Assembly (NCBI GenBank): GCA_902461935.1
Contig: CABPZP010000007.1
Location: 1 to 64,000 of the forward strand
Source: Merdicola sp905200315
Lineage (GTDB): Bacteria > Bacillota > Clostridia > TANB77 > CAG-508
Length of the DNA stretch: 64,000 bases
Direction of reading: 5' to 3'
Of the stretch, positions 56,051-64,000 are shown piece by piece (position 1 is the first letter of the stretch; every line of letters starts with the position of its first letter). The position numbers were made by a program, and so were the translations under genes. The notes under the pieces were generated by a model. It did not search any database, had not been told where the DNA came from, and saw only the letters and a list, made by a program, of their open reading frames with translations.

Positions 56051-56340
56051 AGGAGATTTGCATAACAATTACATATTATTATATACAGTATAAAATATAT
56101 CAAAATTTCAGAATAAAAATGATGACAATTAAGAATTTGCTCCCACATTATGTAATATTACACAAAAAAATAAAAATATAATATTTTCTAGAATTTTTAG
56201 TTTGAAAAAATTTATATAATATATTAGTATTTAATTACAAAATAAATTTGTTTGATTACCAACGGTCAAATTTGTAGATGTATGTGTATCCGGAAATGCA
56301 CATACTTTTTTTGTATTATAGGAAATTATTATTTTTTATT

Positions 56341-56367
56341 GTAGGGGCGGACGCCTCTGTCCGCCCA
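56341..56367. repeat. GTAGGGG-family palindrome
   Basis: GTAGGGGCGGACGCCTCTGT then CCGCCC: GGGCGGAC/GTCCGCCC stem of 8 bp, same sub-type as 28738. Confidence 0.75.
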
Positions 56368-56382
56368 CGTATAAAAATAAAA

Positions 56383-56514
56383 TTATTCATTAAATGCAAT
56401 TTTAATATCTTCTATAGCTTGTAATAATTCAATTTTTTCATTATCATTAAAATTTTATTTAGAAAAATCAATTATTTACTGTATATTTTTAATATTATTT
56501 CTAAACTTACTCAT
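56383..56514 (-). pseudogene. Short ORF with two in-frame stops
   Basis: ATG at 56514 reads MSKFRNNIKNIQ, TAA, IIDFSK, TAA, NFNDNEKIELLQAIEDIKIA and FNE, all in one frame of 44 codons. A coherent helical peptide interrupted by two nonsense codons (13 and 20) indicates decay. Family unknown. Confidence 0.5.
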
Positions 56515-56525
56515 CCAATTATGTA

Positions 56526-56645
56526 TTGAAACGATTCAAATGTGAAAATGATTTGCTTTTTCTTCCTATAAATATTGAAATATCAATAAAAAACAAGTAT
56601 AATTGCTTATACCAAGTAATTTCAAGAATTGTTCACATTATAAAA
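56526..56645 (+). pseudogene. Possible transposase N-terminal remnant
   Basis: The frame from 56526 reads KRFKCENDLLFLPINIEISI, then KNKYNCLYQVISRIVHII. The spacing of LLFLPINIE and the following helix loosely recalls the N-terminus of IS1182-like transposases (LLPPNLEE...LVRVVDE). It then runs into the tRNA fragment. No catalytic part remains. Weak call. Confidence 0.25.
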
Positions 56646-56649
56646 CGAG

Positions 56650-56675
56650 CCCCCGCATTACAAGTGCGGTGCTCT
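56650..56675 (-). other. Inverted 26-nt copy of the tRNA-Thr anticodon arm
   Basis: On the minus strand AGAGCACCGCACTTGTAATG followed by CGGGGG is identical to tRNA-Thr 55905-55930 (D-arm end, anticodon stem-loop and start of the variable region). Consistent with a residual attachment site or a rearranged tRNA fragment. Confidence 0.85.
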
Positions 56676-56707
56676 CTAATAATAAAAATTAAAAAAGGAG
56701 AAAATTT

Positions 56708-57433
56708 ATGAAAACAGCTATTATTACAGGAGGAGCACGAGGAATAGGCAAGGCTATATCAATAGCATTAGCAAAGAACGGGTATAATGTAGTAATTAAT
56801 TATAATACTTCTGAAAAACAAGCTTTAGAATTACAAGAATATATAGAAAAAAGTAATAGAATAGCAGAAATTTTTAAGGCTGATTTAACAAAAAGAGAAG
56901 AAGTAAAAAGATTAATTCAATTCACAATACAAAAATTTAAAACAATAGATGTGCTAATTAATAATGCAGGAATTAGTTTAATTAAGCTATTTACAGATTA
57001 TACAGATGATGATTGGCATAATATAATAAATAGTAATTTATATTCAGCTTTTTGTACAACTCAAGAGGTATCAAAATTTATGATAAATAAAAAACAAGGA
57101 TGTATAATAAATATTTCTTCAATATGGGGAGAAATTGGAGCTTCTTGCGAGTGTTTATATTCTATTACTAAGGCTGGAGTAGATGCATTAACTAAATCTT
57201 TAGCAAAAGAATTAGGTCCATCAAATATTAGAGTAAATTCAATTGCTCCAGGCATTATAAATACAAAAATGAATAGCAATTTAAATAAAAAAGAAATAGA
57301 AGAAATAAAGGAAGAAATTCCTTTAGAGAGAATTGGAGAACCAGAAGATATTGCGAAATGTGTTGAATGGCTTATAGAAGATACCTATACAACAGGGCAG
57401 GTAATTTCTATAAATGGTGGCTGGTCAATTTAA
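56708..57433 (+). CDS. Short-chain dehydrogenase/reductase (FabG-like)
   Basis: 241 aa Rossmann-fold SDR: TGGARGIGKAI (NADP site), NNAGIS, catalytic S and YSITKAG (YxxxK), IRVNSIAPGIINTKM and the C-terminal GQVISINGGWSI. It could be a 3-oxoacyl-ACP reductase, but with no fatty-acid genes nearby the substrate is open. AAGGAG precedes the ATG. Confidence 0.88.
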   Translation: MKTAIITGGARGIGKAISIALAKNGYNVVINYNTSEKQALELQEYIEKSNRIAEIFKADLTKREEVKRLIQFTIQKFKTIDVLINNAGISLIKLFTDYTDDDWHNIINSNLYSAFCTTQEVSKFMINKKQGCIINISSIWGEIGASCECLYSITKAGVDALTKSLAKELGPSNIRVNSIAPGIINTKMNSNLNKKEIEEIKEEIPLERIGEPEDIAKCVEWLIEDTYTTGQVISINGGWSI

Positions 57434-57443
57434 AGAATGCAAT

Positions 57444-57472
57444 AAAAAAAATGGCCTTTGGCCATTTTTTTT
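57444..57472. terminator. Bidirectional terminator after the SDR gene
   Basis: AAAAAAATGGCC-ttt-GGCCATTTTTTT, perfect stem with runs on both sides. Confidence 0.9.
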
Positions 57473-57480
57473 ATCTTATT

Positions 57481-57951
57481 TTATTCTTCTGTTATTTTTC
57501 TTTTATAATTTCCAGATAATATTTTTGGTACATATTTTATTAACTTATAAACAGCTAAACGAATTTTTTTACTCCATATATAAGATTTTCTAAGTCTATG
57601 AGGTTTACTTAAAGAAAATTCGTTATTTTCAACAGCTATTAAATCTGTACATACTTTTTCTATTGGAAAAATATAATTTTCTCCATTATTATTATCCCAT
57701 ACATCTTCACTATTTTTAAAACAGAAATTAAAAGACTCGCTATCTGGTAAAGTTATTTCAGCTTGATAACCTAAATCTGTTTTTTTCATTTCTATATCAT
57801 TAACATTTTCCCAAGAAGGACCAAAACCATAATGTAAAAAAATATTTCCTTCATAGTCATCTTGAAATAAACTTCCTGTATAAGAAAGCTTTATTGTAGT
57901 GTTTTCAACTAATTTATCTGTATTAAAAAAAATATTTTTAGTTAGTTCCAT
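57481..57951 (-). CDS. CBM25/53-like carbohydrate-binding protein
   Basis: 156 aa from the ATG at 57951, which has AAGGAG 8 nt upstream. One starch-type carbohydrate-binding domain: IFLHYGFGPSWENV, GYQAEITLPDSESFNFCFKN, DVWDNNNGENYIF. No signal peptide, so it probably acts on intracellular glycan or binds another enzyme. The C-terminal basic tail (KPHRLRKSYIWSKKIRLAVY) is unusual. Confidence 0.78.
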   Translation of the reverse strand: MELTKNIFFNTDKLVENTTIKLSYTGSLFQDDYEGNIFLHYGFGPSWENVNDIEMKKTDLGYQAEITLPDSESFNFCFKNSEDVWDNNNGENYIFPIEKVCTDLIAVENNEFSLSKPHRLRKSYIWSKKIRLAVYKLIKYVPKILSGNYKRKITEE

Positions 57952-58097
57952 AATTGTTCTCCTTATTTGTCTTTTGAATATAATCAATTATACCATTAAA
58001 AAAATATTATTCAAGTAAATTTTAGAAAAAAATAAAATATATTGTAAAAAAATATTTTTTATGATAGTATTTTATCGAAAAAGATAGGGGAGTTAAT

Positions 58098-59822
58098 ATG
58101 GAAGAAAATAAAAAAGAAGAAAAATTTAAATTTGTAAAAAATGTAACAAATAATAAGAAAAAAATAATATTAACAAGTATTATAATTATAGTTGCATTTA
58201 TATTAATAACATTGTATTGCACAATATTTGCACTATTAAACATAAATAATACTAAAATTATTAGTGGGGTAAAAATAAATAATATTGATATTTCTAATTT
58301 AACACAAGAAGAAGCTAAAGAAAAAGTACAAAAGTTAGTAGATGAAAAGAAGAAAGAAAATATAAAATTACAAAAAGATGACTTTGAAAATGATTTAAGT
58401 GTTGAACAATTAGAAGTTAACTATGAGGTAGATAGTGCAATAGAACAAGCTTATAATATAGGAAGATCAAACAATATTATAAAAAACAATTTTGAAATAA
58501 TGAAATGCAAAAATAAAGAAAAAAATATAGAATTAAATTTTCAATATAATGAAGAAAATTTAAAAAATATAATAACTGAAATAAACGGAAGTATACCAGG
58601 AGCAGGCAAGGAAACATCTTACTTTATAGAAGATAAAAATTTAATAATTACAAAAGGAACAAAAGGAAATGCTATAAATGAAGAGGAATTAAAGGATGTT
58701 GTAAAACAAGATTTAAGCAAAATAGAAGAAAAAGAGCAAACAATAGAGATTCCAGTGCAAGAAAAAGAGCCAGATGCAATAGACATTGAAAAAATTTACA
58801 ACGAAATACATACTGAAGCTAAAGATGCATATTACACTAAAGATCCATTTACAATCTACCCACATGTAAATGGAGTAGATTTTGCAATAAGTATGGATGA
58901 AGCTAAAAAAATTATTCAAGAAGATAAAACAGAATATACAATTCCTCTAAAAATAACTGTTCCTAGTATAACAACAGATAAATTAGGTTCAGAAGCTTTT
59001 CCAGATTTATTAGGTTCATATTCAACTAAATATGATGGCGGAAATTCTGATAGAACAACAAATTTAAGAATAGCAATAAATAAAATAAATGGTACTGTAG
59101 TAAATCCAGGCCAAACATTTTCATATAACACAACATTAGGAGAAAGAAGTGTTGCTGCAGGATATAAAGAAGCAAAAGTTTATCAAGGTGGAAAAGTAGT
59201 TGATGGAATTGGTGGAGGAATATGTCAAATATCATCTACACTTTACAATGCAGTAGTATATGCAAATTTAGACATAGTAAGTAGAAAAAATCATGGATTT
59301 ATGACATCATACGCTGGAGCAGGAAGAGATGCAACAGTTGTATATGGAGCTATAGATTTTAAATTTAAAAATACAAGAAAATATCCAATAAAAATAGTAG
59401 GAAGTGTAAAAAATGGAATTGCAAAAGTAGATATATATGGAGCAAAAGAAGAAACAGAATATAAAGTAGAATTTCAAACAAATGTAACAGAAACAATACC
59501 ATATAATATAACATATATAGATGATGAAACTCTTCCTATTGGCAAAGAAGTAGTTGAACAAAAAGGTGCAAACGGATGTAAAAGCGTAACATATAAAATA
59601 TTATATTTAAACGGAGCAGTAGTATCAAAAAAAGTTTTATCAACAGACACATATAATGCAATGGAAAGAGTTATAAGAAGAGGAGTAGCAGCGCAAATAG
59701 CAGAGCCAGTTCAGCAACCAGCAGAAGAGCCAACAACTACACCCGTACCTGATCCAACACCAGATCCAACAACTCCTGGCACCAATACAACAACAGAAAA
59801 TACAGTAACGACAACGGAATAA
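58098..59822 (+). CDS. VanW family cell-wall protein with PG-binding and G5-like domains
   Basis: 574 aa. N-terminal membrane helix (about 34-54), peptidoglycan-binding-4 type repeats (about 60-270), then VanW domain (VNPGQTFSYNTTLGERSVAA; GGGICQISSTLYNA; NHGFMTSYAGAGRDATVVYG), a G5-like beta segment (about 460-545) and a Pro/Thr-rich tail (TPVPDPTPDPTTPG) that probably spans the wall. Despite the name it is not evidence of vancomycin resistance. GGGGAG precedes the ATG. Confidence 0.9.
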   Translation: MEENKKEEKFKFVKNVTNNKKKIILTSIIIIVAFILITLYCTIFALLNINNTKIISGVKINNIDISNLTQEEAKEKVQKLVDEKKKENIKLQKDDFENDLSVEQLEVNYEVDSAIEQAYNIGRSNNIIKNNFEIMKCKNKEKNIELNFQYNEENLKNIITEINGSIPGAGKETSYFIEDKNLIITKGTKGNAINEEELKDVVKQDLSKIEEKEQTIEIPVQEKEPDAIDIEKIYNEIHTEAKDAYYTKDPFTIYPHVNGVDFAISMDEAKKIIQEDKTEYTIPLKITVPSITTDKLGSEAFPDLLGSYSTKYDGGNSDRTTNLRIAINKINGTVVNPGQTFSYNTTLGERSVAAGYKEAKVYQGGKVVDGIGGGICQISSTLYNAVVYANLDIVSRKNHGFMTSYAGAGRDATVVYGAIDFKFKNTRKYPIKIVGSVKNGIAKVDIYGAKEETEYKVEFQTNVTETIPYNITYIDDETLPIGKEVVEQKGANGCKSVTYKILYLNGAVVSKKVLSTDTYNAMERVIRRGVAAQIAEPVQQPAEEPTTTPVPDPTPDPTTPGTNTTTENTVTTTE

Positions 59823-59849
59823 AAAGCAAATTAATAAAAAAAGTGTTTT

Positions 59850-59886
59850 GGCCACAGGGGCAGAATTAAGGTATCTGCACCTATGG
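59850..59886. repeat. Imperfect palindrome after the VanW gene
   Basis: GCCACAGGGGCAGA (50-63 of 598xx) against TCTGCACCTATGGC (73-86): 12 of 14 pair. Weak terminator at best; likely related to the G-rich palindromes around. Confidence 0.45.
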
Positions 59887-59950
59887 CGTTTGACAATAAT
59901 TTTATAGCAATATAATAATATTTGTGTAAAATATAATTATAATAAAATTA

Positions 59951-59971
59951 TAGGGGCGACCATTGGTTGCC
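59951..59971. repeat. GTAGGGG-type fragment
   Basis: TAGGGGCGACCATTGGTTGCC, with AGTGGTCAATGACTGC about 20 bp further; a divergent copy of the family. Confidence 0.5.
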
Positions 59972-60010
59972 TTTTATATCTTTTTTAGTGGTCAATGACT
60001 GCTGAAAATA

Positions 60011-61507
60011 TTATTCAATATTAATTTTGGGTAATGAATTATTACTAGGTCCATAGATACATTTTCCATCTATATTATAACGTGAACCATGACAAGGACA
60101 ATCCCATGTTTTTAATGTATTATTCCAAGAAAGTAAACAACCTAAATGAGAACAAACAGGTTTTACAGCATGAATTTCCTCATTTTCATCTTTATATACT
60201 CCGATTATTTCCCCATCAGCTTTAAAAATTTTGCTACTGTTATTAGGAATTTTTTCTATATCGAAATCCTTTAAAATGAACTTTTTAAAAATAACTCCTT
60301 CTGTAGCTTCTTTTATATTATTTTTTGTTTCATCTATATTTTTAAAAGGATGAAATCTTTTTGAATTAAACAAGTATGCATATTTATTTGGTATACCACA
60401 AATTTCATCGCAAAGAATGTTTGCAGCAAGGTTAGAAGTAGTTATACCCCACTTTTTAAAGCCTGTAGCAATATATACTTGTGGCATAAAAGTGGAAAAC
60501 GATCCAATATAAGGAAGTTTATCCACAGAAACGCAATCCTCCGTTGACCATTTTGAGATTACTTTATTATCAGGATATATTTTATTTGCAATTTGTTCTA
60601 AAAATAAATAGGCATTTTGGGAATCTTGTAATTTTCCTGTTTTATGGTCGAAACCAGCAATAATAGCTATTTTTTTATTATTATAAAAGGCAGTTCTGTA
60701 AGAGAGTGTTGGAGCTTCAAAGCTAATATACATATTATCTATAATAGGCAAATTAGTTTCTAAAGCTATAGCATAAGCAGAACTTTGGTACATTTTTAAA
60801 AAGTGAAATCCTGGAAAATTAATAAAAGGATAGCCACATGCTAAAACAACAAATTTACTATTAACACAACCATTATCTGTTAATACAGTGTAAAAATCAT
60901 CATTCTTTTTTATATCATTAACCTTTGAATTCTCATAAATATTAACCTTATAATTTTCTAAAATTTCTAACAAACCATTTATATACTTTAGTGGATTAAA
61001 TTGTGCTTGATTTGGAAATTTTATAGCAGATTTTATTGAAAGAGGTAGTTCTATGTTATCTATTAATTCTGCATTAGGGTTTATATGTTTTAAAGATTTA
61101 AATTCATCTTTAAATTGAATTACATTGCTTTCTTTTTGAGTAAATACATATGCACTGTTCTTTTCAAAATCACAATTAATGTTATTATAATTAATAATAT
61201 TTTCTATGTTTGATTTAGCAAATTCATTAGCCTCAAAATAATCTTTAGCAAATTCTAATCCAAAAGTTTTATATAAATAGTCATAAAAAATATTATGCTG
61301 AGATGTAATTTTCCCAGTTGTATTTCCGGAAGTTTTTTGTAAAATACAATCTTTTTCTAAAATAGAAACAGAAAAGCCTTTTTTACATAAATAATAAGCC
61401 GTAGAAATACCTGTTATTCCTCCACCAACAATACACACATCGCAATTAATATCTTTATTTAATTTCTCATAAGTTTTCAATTTACAAGAATCTAACCAAA
61501 TACTCAT
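60011..61507 (-). CDS. FAD-dependent oxidoreductase with C-terminal Rieske domain
   Basis: 498 aa. DAO/glycine-oxidase fold with VCIVGGGITGISTAYYL at the N-terminus and KTSGNTTGKITSQH (FAD contact) near residue 60. The last 80 residues are a Rieske [2Fe-2S] domain with CSHLGC and CPCHGSRYN, all four ligands present. Such fusions transfer electrons from an amine or amino-acid-type substrate; the natural substrate is not known. Cytoplasmic by sequence. Confidence 0.9.
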   Translation of the reverse strand: MSIWLDSCKLKTYEKLNKDINCDVCIVGGGITGISTAYYLCKKGFSVSILEKDCILQKTSGNTTGKITSQHNIFYDYLYKTFGLEFAKDYFEANEFAKSNIENIINYNNINCDFEKNSAYVFTQKESNVIQFKDEFKSLKHINPNAELIDNIELPLSIKSAIKFPNQAQFNPLKYINGLLEILENYKVNIYENSKVNDIKKNDDFYTVLTDNGCVNSKFVVLACGYPFINFPGFHFLKMYQSSAYAIALETNLPIIDNMYISFEAPTLSYRTAFYNNKKIAIIAGFDHKTGKLQDSQNAYLFLEQIANKIYPDNKVISKWSTEDCVSVDKLPYIGSFSTFMPQVYIATGFKKWGITTSNLAANILCDEICGIPNKYAYLFNSKRFHPFKNIDETKNNIKEATEGVIFKKFILKDFDIEKIPNNSSKIFKADGEIIGVYKDENEEIHAVKPVCSHLGCLLSWNNTLKTWDCPCHGSRYNIDGKCIYGPSNNSLPKINIE

Positions 61508-61792
61508 AAAAACACTCCCTAAAATTCAATTAAAAATATTCTTTACAAAAAGAAACAAAATATTCTAAAAAGGTTAAATCCCTATAAAAAATGTAAAAAA
61601 ATGCAACAATTATTACAAAAATGTAAATAAAATGTATAAAAAGAAATATAAAATCTAGAAAAGGTACTTCCCTAAAGCAAAAAACGTAAAAATACTGAAA
61701 TATAAGGAATTGGAAGAAAAACACTATTGAAAATAAAAGAGAAATTTTTTATTATTTAATTAATATAAAAGGTTTAGAAAGGGAGTACGAAG

Positions 61793-64000
61793 ATGAATAA
61801 AAGGAAGGCATTAATTACAAGTATAATTACAATTTTAATTCTAGCAATAGCTGGGATTGTTTTTGCAAGCATTAATTCAACTCAAAATAATTATGCAGTT
61901 GAAGTGGTTAATGATGGAAGTGAAGTTTCAACAGAAGATGATAACATGAAATCACAAACAAAAATCATAAATGTAAATGAAGATAAAGACGAACTTACAT
62001 ATGAAACCACACTTACAAACATGGTAAAAGCAACAAAAGAAAAAGAAATTGCAATAGTAGTAGATACATCATACAGTATGGAGCAAAACTCTGAAGGATA
62101 TGATATAAAAGCAACGGCTATAGATATGGCAACAAATATATTAAACAGAGTTAATGGCTCAAAAGTTTCAGTAGTTGATAATACTGGAATAAAAATAGCA
62201 AGAACAAACAGTATATCTGATATAAAAAAAGCAATAAATGGCTTAACATATTCAAGTGGAACAACAATAGAAAAAGGAATTGAATATGCATATAGTTCTT
62301 TTGATAATAGCAAAGATAACGATAAATATGTAATAATAATTACCGATGCAACAGATCCAGCAAAAGCAAAACTTGAAGATATGGAAACAAGAGGAGTAAA
62401 GGTTAATTCTATATTAGTGGATATAACAAGTACTGAATTTGGAAATGAAGAATCTCCAATACCAAATTCAGGTAAAGTTTACTTAATGAAAAACTATAGT
62501 GTAGACACTCTTGTTAACGATATAAATAAAATAGTTAGAGATATTACTTTTACAAATAAATTTAATGAAGAAATATTAAAAGATTCAAGTAAAGGAAACT
62601 TTAATTTAGAAATAATAGATTCTGAAACAGATGGAACAGCCACTATAAATAAAGATGGAACAATTACTTGGAATGTAGAAAATATAAGTGCCTCTGAATC
62701 TGCAAAATTAAAATATAAGTTAAAACTAAACAAAAAACAAACATTAGCAACATATTCCATTTATGAAGATATAAAAACGAATAAAGAAACAACAATAAAA
62801 TATACAAAAGATGGCTCAGAAAAAAGTTTACAAGGTAAAGAAACAGAGCCAACAATACAAATATGTGATGCATATGATGTTGTATTGCAAGCAGTTGGAA
62901 GAGATACTACAATACCAGTAGAAAATGCAAAAATAAATGTTACAGGAGTAGATGAAAAAGGTAATATAATTGTAAATAAACCAGGTTTAGTAACAGATAA
63001 AGAAGGAAAAGTAACAATAAAAAATATAACACAATTAGGAAAAATAAGATTTACAATTACACCAGATGTAACAGGATTACTTGGATACGATACAACAAAA
63101 TCTGTAGAATTAGAAGTAAACAATAAATATGGAGAAACAGGAGGGGAACTAACAACAGTATATACAGAAGATTCAAGTTTAGTTTCAACAGACGATACAA
63201 ATGGAAGAAGAAAAGTAGAAGCATTAGTACCTATAGAATTAAAGAAATTTACAATAAAATTAAGCGCATCAGACTTAAGCGATGATACAGCAAAACTAGA
63301 AGGAATAAACTTTAGATTAATTCAACCAAAATTAAATAACAAATATGAAATGGGAGCATTATATGGTACAACAGACAATAATGGAGAAATAAATTTTAAT
63401 GCTACAGTAATGTCAGAAGGAGAATATGATTACATATTATCTCAAACATCAGATAAATTTGGATATGAAAATGTAGGAAATACAACAGTAAGAATAAAAT
63501 TTGATAGTAACGGAGATGTAGTAGAAAAAGGAGTTTATACATTATATAATTCAAATGTATCAGCAGAAAGAATAGAAAAAAATCAAGTATTAATAAATGT
63601 AAAAGAAAAATGTAATAACTCGAATACATTTAATATAAAAATGAACTTGGTAGATGAAGAAACAAAACAAGCAATAGAAGGTGCAATATATGATATAAGA
63701 GTAATAAATGTTGCAAGTAGTGGAAATGATACAGTTACATATACAAAAGCAACAGGAACAGATGGAAATATTGAATTTAGAGCATTAGGAGTAGATGATG
63801 GATATACAAAAATTGAATTACACGAAAGTGCTCCAAATAGCTCATATATTGCGGAAAGTAATGATAAAGAAATAATAATAAAAAGAGAAAATGGAATTAT
63901 AAAAGAAATTACAATAGGAAGACAAATTGCTAGAATAGATCCAGATAACAATAATGGAATTGTTGTTAGTTTAACAAGCAAGAAAAAACAAGAACTTAAC
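61793..64000 (+). CDS. Large secreted vWA-domain surface protein (partial, cut by window end)
   Basis: GGGAG, then ATG at 61793; open to the last base (736 codons, no stop). Signal peptide about 1-30 (ITILILAIAGIVFASINS). A von Willebrand A domain (about 80-270) has the MIDAS start VVDTSYSME, so it probably binds metal-dependent ligands. Then come repeated Ig-like/SpaA-like beta domains (for example GEINFNATVMSEGEYDYILS, NIEFRALGVDDGYTKIELHE). It is likely an adhesin or pilus-type surface protein; the C-terminal anchor is beyond the window. Confidence 0.85.
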   Translation, partial: MNKRKALITSIITILILAIAGIVFASINSTQNNYAVEVVNDGSEVSTEDDNMKSQTKIINVNEDKDELTYETTLTNMVKATKEKEIAIVVDTSYSMEQNSEGYDIKATAIDMATNILNRVNGSKVSVVDNTGIKIARTNSISDIKKAINGLTYSSGTTIEKGIEYAYSSFDNSKDNDKYVIIITDATDPAKAKLEDMETRGVKVNSILVDITSTEFGNEESPIPNSGKVYLMKNYSVDTLVNDINKIVRDITFTNKFNEEILKDSSKGNFNLEIIDSETDGTATINKDGTITWNVENISASESAKLKYKLKLNKKQTLATYSIYEDIKTNKETTIKYTKDGSEKSLQGKETEPTIQICDAYDVVLQAVGRDTTIPVENAKINVTGVDEKGNIIVNKPGLVTDKEGKVTIKNITQLGKIRFTITPDVTGLLGYDTTKSVELEVNNKYGETGGELTTVYTEDSSLVSTDDTNGRRKVEALVPIELKKFTIKLSASDLSDDTAKLEGINFRLIQPKLNNKYEMGALYGTTDNNGEINFNATVMSEGEYDYILSQTSDKFGYENVGNTTVRIKFDSNGDVVEKGVYTLYNSNVSAERIEKNQVLINVKEKCNNSNTFNIKMNLVDEETKQAIEGAIYDIRVINVASSGNDTVTYTKATGTDGNIEFRALGVDDGYTKIELHESAPNSSYIAESNDKEIIIKRENGIIKEITIGRQIARIDPDNNNGIVVSLTSKKKQELN

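Larger units (their letters stand above)
55961..56707. other. Decayed region between tRNA-Thr and the SDR gene
   Basis: No intact gene. It holds a partial GTAGGGG repeat (56032-56050), a complete one (56341-56367), a small ORF broken by two stops (56383-56514), a transposase-like scrap (from 56526) and a tRNA-Thr fragment (56650-56675). This is the profile of a former insertion site downstream of a tRNA. Confidence 0.6.

Noticed and set aside
58098..59822. Vancomycin-resistance determinant
   Set aside because: VanW-family proteins are common wall proteins in Clostridia; no vanHAX-type genes are nearby.

Overview
This window is the replication-origin neighbourhood of a very AT-rich, low-G+C Gram-positive bacterium. 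The order rpmH-rnpA-yidD-yidC-jag-mnmE-mnmG-rsmG-parA-parB on one side of oriC and dnaA-dnaN-recF-remB-gyrB-gyrA on the other is the classical Firmicutes arrangement. SpoIIR, SpmA/SpmB, a GerM-domain protein and an AbrB-type regulator point to an endospore-forming Clostridia. The repeat content and gene style resemble uncultured gut Clostridia, but that placement is inference.

Left arm (1-35,760, mostly minus strand): dnaX with the SRP RNA, tadA with a tRNA-Arg, a prepilin-like protein with a formylglycine-generating-enzyme/C-type-lectin fold at its C-terminus, a TtcA-like enzyme, a structured element encoding a 37-residue hydrophobic peptide (type I toxin-like), a phosphohexomutase plus UDP-sugar pyrophosphorylase pair, spoIIR-murA-walJ-rlmH, spmAB, abrB, rsmI-trmN6, a 1441-residue acyl-CoA dehydratase activase-like protein, an ABC exporter, a patatin, two tRNA-Ser genes, parAB, and the mnmG/mnmE/jag/yidC/rnpA/rpmH operons leading to oriC.

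Centre (35,760-55,000): oriC, with DnaA-box clusters on both sides of dnaA, then dnaA-dnaN-recF-remB-gyrB. Between gyrB and gyrA is a four-gene plus-strand block (TraC-like VirB4 N-terminal protein, VirB4 ATPase, TadZ-like ATPase, unknown 236-residue protein). Beyond gyrA is a convergent minus-strand operon that runs VirD4, VirB2-like, VirB6/TrbL-like, VirB3/PrgI-like, DnaD-like, DnaI/DnaC-like. Together these make the inner-membrane core of a type IV secretion system with no visible relaxase or recombinase. It is wired into the gyrase region and shares a transcription unit with helicase-loading genes. I consider this the most system-like novelty in the window.

Right arm (55,000-64,000): a DUF1858 redox-disulfide protein, a tRNA-Lys/Glu/Thr cluster, a decayed region with an inverted 26-nt copy of the tRNA-Thr anticodon arm, a short-chain dehydrogenase, a CBM25/53-like protein, a VanW/G5 cell-wall protein, an FAD/Rieske oxidoreductase, and the start of a large secreted vWA-domain surface protein cut by the window end.

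Other striking points. (1) The prepilin/FGE-like gene ends in a roughly 50% G+C segment whose candidate variable residues are all TAY/GAY/AGY codons, as in a diversity-generating-retroelement variable region. The same gene is preceded by a ribosome-binding site, an ATG and a (CA)14 tract that puts it out of frame: a phase-variation switch, OFF as sequenced. (2) mnmE and the dnaI-like gene carry identical-looking +1 frameshifts, each at a CGG codon (CCT-CGG-A, CTT-CGG-A). CGG is otherwise almost absent from the genes here. (3) Two genes appear to start at AUA. (4) A dispersed GTAGGGG palindromic repeat family occurs about ten times, once inside a coding sequence.
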